DNA of 64,000 bases, from contig NC_091048.1 of assembly GCF_963966145.1 (NCBI RefSeq), positions 15,314,001-15,378,000 of the forward strand, written 5' to 3'. Below the pieces are notes generated by a model. It did no database searches. It saw nothing but the letters and a program-made list of their open reading frames with translations, and was not told the origin of the DNA. Of the stretch, positions 23,348-35,300 are shown one piece after another. A program made the translations under genes and the position numbers. Within the stretch, counting starts at the first letter, position 1; every line of letters starts with the position of its first letter. This stretch comes from Tenebrio molitor. Its lineage: Eukaryota > Arthropoda > Insecta > Coleoptera > Tenebrionidae.

Positions 23348-26300
23348 CTAGTAATCAAGTAACTTACTCTCATTGGCTCTCTCCTCGGCTCGCGCCTTCA
23401 TTCGCGTAATAAAAGCAGCCCCCTTATTTTTCCTAAAGTTCTCGTACGGATCGTTCAAATTACACCCGACACCCTTAAACTGGTCTTGCCGATCACGAAC
23501 GTCCCCCCCAGAAATTGGCGCATCAATCCCTTGTTCGTTAGCCCCTAAACCGCTTCCGCCCCACCCCATTTTCCTCAGCATTTGATGGCCTTTATTGGAA
23601 GAATCGATTTCTTGTTTTTCATTTCGCACAAAATTTGGAGCACTGAAAATGCTCTGCTTGTACAATGTTCAAACAGTATAGTGCAACCAACCTGAAATTT
23701 AACGTCGGAGGTGGCGGTGATGGTGATCGTCTGATCGGCGACCTAGACAAAGATCGTGAAACACTTCGCCGCCTTCTGCCGCTTCTCGAATGTCTTCTTC
23801 TTGGAGTTCTGGGACTCCTAGACCTCGATCTCGATTTGGATCTTGATTTCGAACGACGCCCTCTTGCAGGTGGCGAAGGCGATTTGCTAGTGTATCTCCG
23901 TTTCGGCGGCGAGGGTTCTTTTTCCATTGGCAGTATTATTGGACTAGGGCTACGGGATTTCTCACGGAGACCGGCGGCGATTTGGTCTTCTTTCTCGCGT
24001 TTCGCATTGTTCTTTGCCTTGTAGTATTCATATAAACCTAGCTTTTCCCAACCTTCACTGTTTTTACAATGTACATAGTTTATAAGAGAAACGACACGAC
24101 AACATAGTATGGTTATTGAAAAGATTTAAAAAAAAATTGTGTGTGTTATATCAAGGATATTTGAGACAATAATGTGACCTAATTGTCAATGTTTTACCTG
24201 TCTCGGGGCCGTTCATGGCTGGGCAGCGAATAAAAGGCTTCCACAGCGGCCAGGAGACGATCGCTAGGGGGCGCTGGTGGTGGCAACCTAATATCTTTAG
24301 GATCTAACGGTTTATATGTTGTATCTTCCAACTAGAATAAGTGTGTCAAAAACTATTACATGATCGGACACTTCCACAAATCAGGTTTTTTTACATATTT
24401 ACAGTCACAATTCTGAGACACCCAACTCGTTAATGGAGACTGCTGTTTTCAATCGAGGTTTAAGTTATTTAAAGACTCCATCATCGTCGCATGTCTCACT
24501 TTCAAAATACACATCTTTGACAAATTCTACAATTCAACACTTTTCAAAAATTATTAATACAGAATGTTCGACAGAAAAGGTTAAGTAAAAATAAATTATA
24601 TGTAAACCGTACATTGACAACCAGAAGATAAATCACATAAAGCATGATATACATAGGGTTATTCTAAATGATTGTAGTCGAAGTAGGCGTGAAAACTGAA
24701 TGTAAAATTTATGGTTGTCGCTCCACATAAAAAAAAAACATCAAACTGATGCGAATAAGTGAGTAGAGGTAAAGTCAAAACGAAACATGACATCACGTGG
24801 TTTGCGCAGAGACGAATGTAGATCAGTTGAATCCAGTTTACGTATATGACAGTGGCAGAGTTTACGCTATAGAGGGTGTTAGGGGAATGTTCTGAAGATG
24901 ACGATTTTATTAAAGGTTCTACAACAAAAGTAGATGACCTCGGTGTAGAATTTCTTTTGTCAGATGAAGAAAATTGAGTTTTGGTTAAGTTTTTGCCCCT
25001 AAACTGACGACTGTATGATACGCCCCTGTCAACGGTAAATTGGAGAACGCGCATCCTAAGCTCCGCCCTGTCATGTTTCGTTTTGACTTTAGCTATACAC
25101 ACCGTTCACACACAGGAGTTAAATTGGGTGCAAAGCAACTCAATATTTCCTTGATATTTCTGGATTCAACAAAAATAAATAAAAATCTCATCACCGCACT
25201 TTTCACCTAAAAAATGACAGTGACAGCGACAAAACTGACAGTTCACATGAAAGATTGAAAGCGCGAAAGCGGCAAAAATGTAATCGCATGGGCATGGCCT
25301 ACTCGACTACAATCATTTAGAACAGGGATGAGCAACCCGCGGCCCGCCACACTTTCTCATGCGGCCCTTTAAAGATTTTATATTTTGACTTTTGAAACTT
25401 TTGTTAACCATTGCATAATTCATTAACAGAATCTTTGCGCAAAAATTTTAAATATGCCTAATGTCACTACGCCTGTAATAAAACTTATTAATTTTCTCAA
25501 ATCTCGAGCGTTAAATCACCGCCAATTTAATGAGTTTTTAAAAGATTTGGGAAGTGAATATGGTGATGTAATTTACAACATAGAAGTGCGTTGGTTGAGT
25601 AGAGATGCTATGTTAAAAAGAGTATATAACTTAAAAAATGATATTCAATTGTTTGTGGAAATGAAAGAATATCGATTTCCCCATTTCGAAGATAAAGAAT
25701 GGATGTGTGATTTTTACCTTTCTCGTCGATATAACTCAGCATTTGAATGACTTAGGCCCGGTTTCTGGAAATATTTTATTTGGCCAGTTAGTTAATTCTC
25801 CGATAAATACAAAAATCATGTAATGTGATTGGTCACTTTCTAGCGTTTCTATAGCTACGCTTGATTTAACCGGCCCACAGAGGGGTATTGGACGGTGAAA
25901 GTTGATCAAAAGTCGAAAATTTAAAATTAATTTCATATAGTTGGGCAATGTAACCACAAAAAAATACTCTTTTTAAAAAGATTAAATTTGACCCCCCATG
26001 CCATTTAAAAAAAATCAAGTTAGCCTGGTATCTTCAAAATAAATGATGTTGAAAAATTGAAAAAATCTTAGATGATAGATTTTAAACACTTCTAACTGTG
26101 TGCCAAATTTAAAGGAGCTCTGCTAAACCGTTCTGAAAATATTTAGCTGTATCCATACCTCTAGCGACCCTGTATATTTAAAAATAATTGGTGTGTTTTG
26201 GTGATTTTTTTCTTTTTAAGTCACTTCTGTATAGAGGTTAGTACACGTAAAAATTAGAAGTGGGCCTTGGAAGACCTTGGAAATTAGTTTAAAACACACC

Positions 26301-29300
26301 ACTTTTACAACATACGTTATTTATAACTTCCAGTTGCAGTTCCTTTGTGTTAATGGTATTAAAAAAATTATCAAAATGCTTACTGACTCGAGTCCATCAC
26401 AGAAAACTTTATAAATGAGAGAAACAATAAGGTTCGTCTGGGCGTCCGCCATCGTGCATTTTTTTTTTTTTTTTTGAAACTGGCAAATGACAACATACTT
26501 TATCTACTACCCCACTATATGGTTCAACTTAATGAAATTAAATTTTAAATTTTCGACTTTTGATCAACTTTCAGCGTCTAATACTCCTCTGTGCGGCCGT
26601 TAAGTTATCGGACCAGAAACCGGGTCTTAAACATGTTTGATAAAATTAATGCTTTTGAAAGCAAACTTAAAATTTGGAACAAACATCTGTTGTCAAACAA
26701 CATGTCACATTTTGCACACCTAAAAAAAGAAAACCCTTCAGAAACCTGAAAATATGCCCAGCATTTACAAAAATTAATAACGGAATTTGAATCGCAATTT
26801 AAAATATTTAGATCAGAAAAAACCTTTCGTAGTTTTAACATTTTTTCTTCCCCATTTAATATAGACGTGGAAACAGTTTCGGATGAGTTACAAATGGAAT
26901 TAATAGATTTACAAAACGACACGGATTTAAAAAATAAATTTCAAAATGTTGACACATAATTTCTACCAAAAATACATAAGTTTAGAAAAATCCCCACGAT
27001 TAGGCAAAGCAAATAGTGACACTTTTTGGAAGTACCTATGTTTGCGAACAATTGTTTTCCGCAATGAAAATAATTAAAAGGGATCATCGATCGAGATTAA
27101 ATGATGTACGGTTAGAAAGCTGCGTGCGAGTTGCTGTGTCGTCTATATCTGCAAATATAGACCAATTGATGACCAAGAAGCAATGCCAAATTTCTCATTG
27201 AGTATTTTATTTCGGTAATTTTTATACTAGATTTATTTTGTTAATAAAGATATAATTTGAGTTCATCATTATCATGTTTCTTAAATGCGGCCCGCTCAAC
27301 ATTTTTAAATTTGAAGCTGGCCCGTTGCAAAAAAAGGTTGCTCATCCCTGATTTAGAATAACCTGTACTTCGTCCGGCGAGAGATTGGGAGATTTTAAAT
27401 TGTAGGCTTGTATCTAACATGTAACACTACAAAATGTACTAGAATACATTAATTAGAGCATAATTTCAGGGCAAAAATGTTACTGCTCGAAGGATATATT
27501 TCAAGTTTTACGTGCGCTAGGTACTACCGCGTGATTTTAAATGAATGTGACTTTTTTTCATAGGTTCATAATATTATTGTTGGTTATTCTGCTTTTTAAT
27601 GTGATATGTAGTTGACATAAACATAGGCGTCCTCGCCTATTTGACACAATTTATTAATACATAAAATGTCAAAATGACGTACAGTCGCGAGCAATAAATT
27701 TTGATCGTCAAGGTCATTCTTTGACGCAATTGAAAGTGCTCCATTGTAAAACAGTCGCAAATATCATAACCTACCATCATGTTGAATGACATTGAATGTC
27801 ATTTTTTTCTCATTTTTTTGACACTTTGTTGACATGGGCATAATCAGGCAGGGAAAATTGTTTAATTTGTGACAATCTAACCAAATTTTGAAATGACATT
27901 GACGACCAAAATTTATTGCTCGCGCCAAAATAATTTATGAAAAATGTTCCCAACTTCAGAAAAAAAGTCACAATCATTTAAAATCACCCGGTACTTTCTC
28001 TACGTAGAATTTAGCGATTTTTATGTCAACCAAACTCGCTGGAAAAACTTTACATGTACAGGTTATTCACAAAAGGGTAGGAGCATTACATGCATGCCAC
28101 CCACATTACACTACCGGCGCCATGGTTTTTGTAATGTAAATGTAAAATTTGGGTTGCGTGTTAGGCTAGTACAGCTCGTACTCTTATGTGAATAGCCCTG
28201 TATGTATAGGTGAACCGGATGCTTCATTTTGATTTTTCTTTTTCCTAAAGTAGACATATTCACTGTCACGATACGTCATATTGTTGAGCAATTATCAAAC
28301 TATTACATGGCTTTTTTGGTTTTGGTTTATTATCAGTTTTGGCAAGTTAATTAGTGTTAAAAACGAAACGTAAACAAAAAGAAGAGTTTGCGAAACAGTT
28401 TCCCCACTACTATGAAAAGGTCTCTAACAAAGACAACTATAGAACTGAACAGGGACATAACAGAAGATCGTTCCGAAATTTAAATGCAGCCAGTAATACG
28501 TTTTACATTCACAACTTGACCAAAAAACATCAATAATTTTAAACTCTTATATGGTTTGGATAGCCCTCACAAAAGTCTCAATTATAAAAATTACAAATGG
28601 CAGTAATCGACAGTACTGGCTGCATAAATTTCGTTAGGGTCGGAAAATGATGTGAATCAGTCTGTATTATTAAGATATAAACGAACAGTAGACAGTGATT
28701 ACAAAAATATATCAGGTCGTGAGGTGTCAAAAACTACTCGAAAATCGTGCAGTACCATCGAAAGGGTGCTTACAAAAGAAAGTCCTAAACACATCTGAGC
28801 GTTACTACTCCTGCCAAGCTTACCATAAGTCAGCCTTATTAACTGAAAGTTCAGAGATTGGGTATTAAAGCGCGTAAATGAAAGGCAATTTCTTATTACA
28901 CTTTTGCACAAAAATCCTGAGCGAAGACAACGTATCACACAAAAGAGCGTCCAAGAAGTCCGGAAAGATTATTGTCATTGAGGACGAGCTTTTGATCCCG
29001 CTGACATTCCAGGAATGAAGTACTATCACTGTAGCTGTAAAAACGATGTACATACCAACCGAAATGAAAATAAAATCGAATAAAAAAATGTTTCAAAAAG
29101 TCCTTGCAATGGCAAGTTATGGATGAATCCAGGAACGTATCAGAACTTTCCATTTTTTAAGGTACAAGAAGCAGATGATACATTTCAATGAATGCATCAA
29201 GAAGAAACTGCTTCCTTTCATTGCTTAACGAGATGTTTTCTTCTGGCCCAACTTAGAAAATTCTCACCACGCAAGTAGAAACATCGAGTTTTCTAAAGTA

Positions 29301-32300
29301 GAGAAGAACAATGCCCCCAATGTTTCTCTGGCCAGGCCCATTGAAAAATTATGGGCACGAACCCCAGCTACAATTTTCACATCACTCAAAAGAATCGTTA
29401 AAAAAGTCAATAAACTGGCCCAAGAGTGTGGCGAAATGTTGATGAAACACACCAGACATAAATTTTGCCAGATTGGGAAAGGAGGGATGTATGTTTCTCT
29501 TAAAATTTTCAATTAAAAGGAAGGGTGTATGTTTCTCTTAACATTTTCAATTAATGTTATTATACTATGTGACAAAGAAAGGTAAACACCCCTTCATTGA
29601 TCTTGGTTTTCTGTTGTCATCCTACGACGTCCGGTGCCCCTAGCCGTGTGTTCACGGCCTTCTTGAGTCCATGCCTGATGATATCTTAAAATGGTGCATA
29701 CAAATCTGCCAGTTCTTCTAGCAATTTCTCTAACTGACAAACCTGCTTTTCGTAAGCCTACAATCCGCCCTCTTTCACAGTCACTAAGCTGAGAAAGGTG
29801 ACCAAGTCTACGCACTCGCAGCATTTCTCGCCTTACAAAAATATTTTTCAACAAATTTTTTAAAATTCAAAAGTAAATTTTTTCAATGTAGACAAAATTT
29901 CCTTACGCTTGCAATAACCGAACCAGCAGCACAAAAGGCAGAATACTGCATAGATAGGGCTGCAAATTAAATCATTTCTTATCTGACCCAAAACACATTT
30001 GCCCGCAAAAATTTATTGAAATAAAACAATAAGTACTGGGATGTTTACCTTTCTTTGTCACGTAGTATATCTATTCTTTATCTACGTCAGGTTTGAGTTA
30101 AAAATGTTCACTATTTTCGGAGAATAAAAATCTTAATGAATAATTCGACTTAACTTATCATGCTTTACTAAATATTTATTTTTTTAGCGGTTCCAAACTT
30201 TACCCACGTTGTTATTTCAATATTGCTAATATCCACACCATAATTTAATTTTAGATATAAACTAATCAAAACAAGTTGAAAACAAAGATTCTTCAATAGA
30301 AAAAAGCGAAGTTGATTCTGTTGATTTCATTGTATATAAAATTGATCAATGCCTATAAGAACAAGGAAAAATGTATTTTTATTGTTCACTTGTCGGCGTA
30401 GGCCCTTTCCCTTTTACAAAACAAAATCTTGTTACTATGGAAACAAACAATGACTTATTAGCAGTGTTCGGACAGATTTAGGCGATTTAAGTAGTGGGGG
30501 ACGATTTCATAAACGTGCGGCACAGTTCTTGCAGGGCGTCGGGCCCAATGTAATTTCACGTTTTAATAATGGTTTGTCTGTTTTTTGAAGCAGTACAAGA
30601 CTCGACAGATTACCTGGCGTCTTGTGGTGTGAATATTGTTTCCATTATTATTTGATAATTTATTTTTTAATTTAAACCTTGTCGAATTTTATTCAAATAA
30701 ATTCGCTGAACACTTGGGACGCCACCGGACATTGCTTCCGACTCACGCTGAATAAAAACGGAACAAAAACTCGGCAAAAACCACACAGTCGACCTGTTCA
30801 GCAATACCTAAACACCATCGCAAGTCGGATTAACTAGCATTATTTCGTGCGCTAATTGTATTTATAATATGAAACCACATCAATTGTGAGCGATTAGTAC
30901 TCGGGCTACTTGGTTAGCGTTTTTGCATGCAATTATATTAGGAACTGATTCTCCGCTTCCTACCTAACGCCTATTTGAATCCGATCTCTGCTTATTAGAA
31001 ATATCACTGTGAAATTTCACTTCAAGAAGTTGAAGCATTGCTTAGAAATTCAATTTGAAAGATAGCATGTCAACCCCAATTGTCTAAATTCATAAATTGG
31101 AGTATCGAGCTATCATTAAGTTATGGGGTAAGCAGACTTACGAAGATATGCTCAATACACTTGATCAGTACCCTTCATACGCTACCGCTACCGTGAAAAA
31201 TTGAATTACATTTATTCAAGAGGGAGATTTTTTGTTGAAGATGAGAAGAGACCAGGAAGATCGATCTCGGTGTCTAGCCCCGAAAATATTGATGCAGTTC
31301 ATGACATGATATTGGCAGACCGTCGAATTGGGTTGAAACCAAGGAAGTTAACTTCCTTAGCTGAAACACATAGCTGAGACAGTAGAAATTTCGTATGGAC
31401 GCGGACATGTCCATCACATAGTTCACGTCGATTTAGATTTTTGACAAAATCGATTCCAAAATGCTTGAATGCAGATCAAAAGCGAGCACGTGTCGAATCA
31501 TCGCGCTCAATCTGTACCCGCCGTTTTGAAGAAAATGCGCCGTGTTGTGACCATGGATAAAACTTGGGTCCATTTTTTTGACCCAGAAACAAAACAGCAG
31601 TCGATGGAATGGAAGCATCGTAGTTCTCCAAGACCAAAGAAATTTCGAGTGCAAAAATCAGCTGGGAAAGTTCTTGCTTCAGTTTTTTGGAATATCAGTG
31701 GAGTAATTATGATAGATTACCGAGAAAAGGGCCTAACAATAACTGGAACATACTCGTATTATGTATTATTAATTACTAACCATCCTACAAGAGAAAATCA
31801 AGGAAAAAAGACGAGGCATGTTACCGAAAGATGTGTTGTTTTTGCAAGTTAATGGAAACTAATCACACATTGCCATGAAAACAATTAGGGATTTAGGGTT
31901 CGAATTACTGGAACACTCGCCCTATTCTCCAGATCTAGCCCTCTCGGACTATCAGCTGTTCCCTCAATTGAAAAAAAGTTAAATCTTTTGCAACGAAGAC
32001 GTAATAGAAGCTGTGGAGGGATAGTTTGCAGAGCAAGACAAATAGTACCTACGGTGTGATCAAGAATGACTGAGTCTATTGGTAATAATGAAATTTGGCA
32101 AATTTGAAATTTACCATCATACCCGGCATAACCAAAAATGTTTCTAATGTCATCTCAAGTTAAAAAATCCGGTCAGGGCCAATTATGAGAAAAAAAAAAT
32201 CAATACTTTTCAATTGTTTCATTGCCAATAGACTCAGTCATTGTTGATCACGCTGTATATTATTATACGAGTTTTATAAGACGCTTGATTGTGACACGAG

Positions 32301-35300
32301 TTGGATGGGACACGACGAACGCAGTGAGGAGTTCTCCAACAGAACGAGTGTCACAGTGTGTCTTATAAAACGAGTGTAATATGTATACTATTTTTTCTTC
32401 TTTGGTCGCATTATTTTGATAAAAACTCAAAAATTTAATTATGAAATAATCCAAGGACATTTGTGTGGCATAACGCATGAGTTATGGCAGCATTTCTGTG
32501 AAATTGATGTCAAATTTCAAATGTTTTAATTGTTGACCAAGGAAGTTCCTTGCACTTACGATACCAAAGTAGAAAAACATTTTTTTCTATAATTGATTCA
32601 AAAAAATTGAAATTCACGCATAGTTATCCGTGCATGAAGTGGGTCATTTTTTACGTGTATTTTTTTTTGCATTGTTGTAAGATCGAAACCATAGAAACCA
32701 TACAAAACAGTGTGTGAAATGCGATTTCACGCACACGACTATTTCTGTTTTTCACTTCACGCACTGTTTTTTATTATATTAGTTACCTATAGGGCATTCA
32801 TTTTAAATGTTGGGTAAAGTTGTAAACTCAAAACACCATAAATTACGAAAGCGGCAAATTTTCATTGTATCGGTACCGTAAAGTGGGAATCCGTCTGTTC
32901 GTATCACCATCTTATCGACGAGCAAAAGAAAGAGTAAAACGAGTAAAAAAATATCAAAACACATTTTGTGATCAGTGACCAAAAAAATGTAAAGAGATTG
33001 TTGATTTTAAATAATGTATTTGACAAATAATATTACTAAATAAAGAAATAAGAGTAATTAGTAAAGTATCCATTACATGTATCTTTTAAAGTAAGTAAGA
33101 AATAAACAATACAATACGTAAACAAATAAAAAATTAATCCTCATCTGAATCAAATTCACTAGATGATTCACCAGTATTGGCAACAAATACTAATGGTTTC
33201 ACTTGGTCTTCTAAAAGTTGATCTCGATCCCACCATTCTTTAATTTTGGGCCCGAATATATTGAACACAGTTTTAGATTCACTGAGTTTCGGACAAGTGT
33301 CAAAGCAGGCAAGTTTTATTACAAAACCCAACATTTAAAATGAATGCTCTATAGCAACATGGTCACTGCATTGAAACTTAAGAGTTCCTTGAAAAATTTG
33401 AATTTTTAATTTCAATTTTTTTAATCAATTATAGAAAAAACATTGTTTATATTTCGTGCGTGAAGATGTTTTTGTGTAATGTGATTGATCACTTTTTAAC
33501 GTTTCTATAGCAACGCTTGATTTAACCAGCCGTTAAGTTATCGGACCGTTCCAGAAACCGGGCCTTAAAGGCTTATACTTTATACTCGACCTTCGTCTCG
33601 GCGTAAAAGACCTTTTCATGCACAAAAAACACTCTCTTCCTGCACTTAATATAAATATAACTATTAATTAATTAATTTAGAAAAACACCTGATACAACCG
33701 GGCCTAAGTGTATTAATTTAAGAGGAAACTACGTTGAATAATAAAATATTTTGAGTTTCAAATTTTAGTTGCTTCTATCGTAGGCTAAGAATATAAAGTT
33801 TGTCCAGCGAGAGATTGGTTGACATAAAAATCACTAAATTCTACGTAGAGAAAGTAGTATCGGGCCTTCAAATAAATATATATTTAGAGTAGGCGTAGGC
33901 GACATTCTAATTCTGTTAACAGTGTAAAGATAATTTTTGTAGGTAACCAATTATTCTCCGGAGTTACACAGGTTGCATAGTAAGCTTTTTCCCAATTTCA
34001 TATTGTCATATTCTGTAGAGGGTGAAATAGGGAGAATGCACTACAAAAATTAAAAATATTTTCTAACTTAATTTTATTTCGTTAAATGTCAGATGTTTTT
34101 TGTGTCATTTTCTACGCTGGAAAAATGTTGCAAACAACTGAATTTCCATAGGTTGCTTAAATATAAATTTATTTGAAGGCCCGTTACTATGGCGGACAAT
34201 AAATTTAGACCGGCAAACTTCTGACATTTCAAAAAAGTCAATGCAAGCGACCATTTATTGTCATTATGACTGATGTGTCAGTTTGTCAAACTGAAGGTTT
34301 TCAAGCTGTTTGGCGTTTCCTTCGCCTTTTTCGTAACTTACAGATCATGACGCACTAGCGTAACTGATTTGTAGTAGCACTTCTCTCTAGTGCACGCTTC
34401 TTTTCCCAATTTTAATTTTGATTATCGCTGTCACGATGACAAGAATGACAAAAATCGAAAATGGGGTTAGTTGAACATAATGCCAGCTTCACATTTTGAT
34501 GTCAACTCAATGACAGGCCGGCCTAAATTTATTGTCCGCCATAGTACAATGGCCGGCACAAAAAGTTAGCCATCATTTAAATGTCAGTGTCAAAAAAGCA
34601 TTAATTACTCATTTGAATTTTGACGTGACACAAAAGTGATGGCTAATTTTTTTTGCCGGCCATTGTACCTAGCGCACGTAAAATTTGAAATACAGGGTGT
34701 CCCAAAAATAACGGACTAACTACTTACTACCGTATCCAGGATGTTTAAATGTACACGAAAAAAATATGGAAAAAATTTTTCAGACAAAAAAATAAATTAT
34801 TATTATTTTTATTATTAACGGTAATACAATTTAAACAAAGATGTACTCGTACATCATTACCTTGCAATGTTACCGTAGTGGATTTAAAATATTTTTTTCG
34901 ATTTCCAAAGCTTCTAAATTCACTATTGTGCAGGATTAGATATTGATAGTGAATAATCCTGTACTTTGTGATAATATGTACGATTCGAGGTAGCTGTCAT
35001 GACAATTTAATACATATATTTCAAAATAATTTTCCTGTTAAGTGCCACATTCAAGGACCGCCCAATCAGTAAATAAGTCCAATAGAATTTTTTAAACATT
35101 TTTCTGACGTTTACGGTAGTCTCTTCTACACCGTAGTGCACCGTTAGTCCGCTATTTTTTGGACACCCTGTATATCCTTCAAGCAGTAACATTTTTGTCC
35201 TGAAATTATGCTCTAATTAATGTACGAGTATGTATTCTAGTGCATTTTGTAGTGTTGGGTTAATTTTATAGAATTTAAAATCTCCCAATCTCCCTGGGCG

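Larger units (their letters stand above)
25454..27201 (+). pseudogene. Dead hAT transposase (GTF2I-repeat-protein-2-like)
   Basis: The 5' piece (25454-25750) reads LKSRALNHRQFNEFLKDLGS and EVRWLSRDAMLKRV, as in the transposase-derived part of GTF2IRD2-like hAT proteins. After the nested insertion, sequence from 26630 continues with VETVSDELQMELIDLQND but contains stops and frame changes. The C-terminal dimerisation segment at about 27016-27201 (CEQLFSAMKIIKRDHRSRL) is in another frame. It cannot encode an active enzyme. Confidence 0.8.
25323..27350 (+). mobile_element. hAT transposon with 8-bp target duplication
   Basis: The terminal repeats CAGGGATGAGCAACC and GGTTGCTCATCCCTG are perfect complements. 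They are flanked by the 8-bp duplication ATTTAGAA (25315-25322 and 27351-27358), the hallmark of hAT elements. Its transposase is broken and it has been entered by two further elements (25753-26629 and 25876-26593). Confidence 0.9.
24651..27365. mobile_element. Outer TIR element of the nested tower
   Basis: The left end AGGGTTATTCTAAATGATTG (about 24655) is matched by the complement of CAATCATTTAGAA interrupted at 25322 and resumed after the hAT insertion as TAACCTG. The arm continues inward through TAGTCGA and TAGGC. A hAT element has landed inside its right arm and another TIR element (24772-25089) sits in its interior. Confidence 0.7.
27366..28045. mobile_element. CCAGCGAGATTGG-family TIR element, interrupted copy
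   Basis: The left part TTCGTCCGGCGAGAGATTGG and the right part TGTCAACCAAACTCGCTGG match the ends of the compact copy at 47723-47941, in reverse orientation. The body (ATTAGAGCATAATTTCAGGG, GCGCTAGGTACTAC) is shared too. A TIR element (about 27526-27991) interrupts it, and that one holds a copy of array member 4 (27682-27924). Confidence 0.6.

Noticed and set aside
25454..25750. Host gene related to GTF2I-repeat proteins
   Set aside because: The frame lies between perfect hAT terminal repeats with an 8-bp duplication and continues in broken form, so it is transposase.
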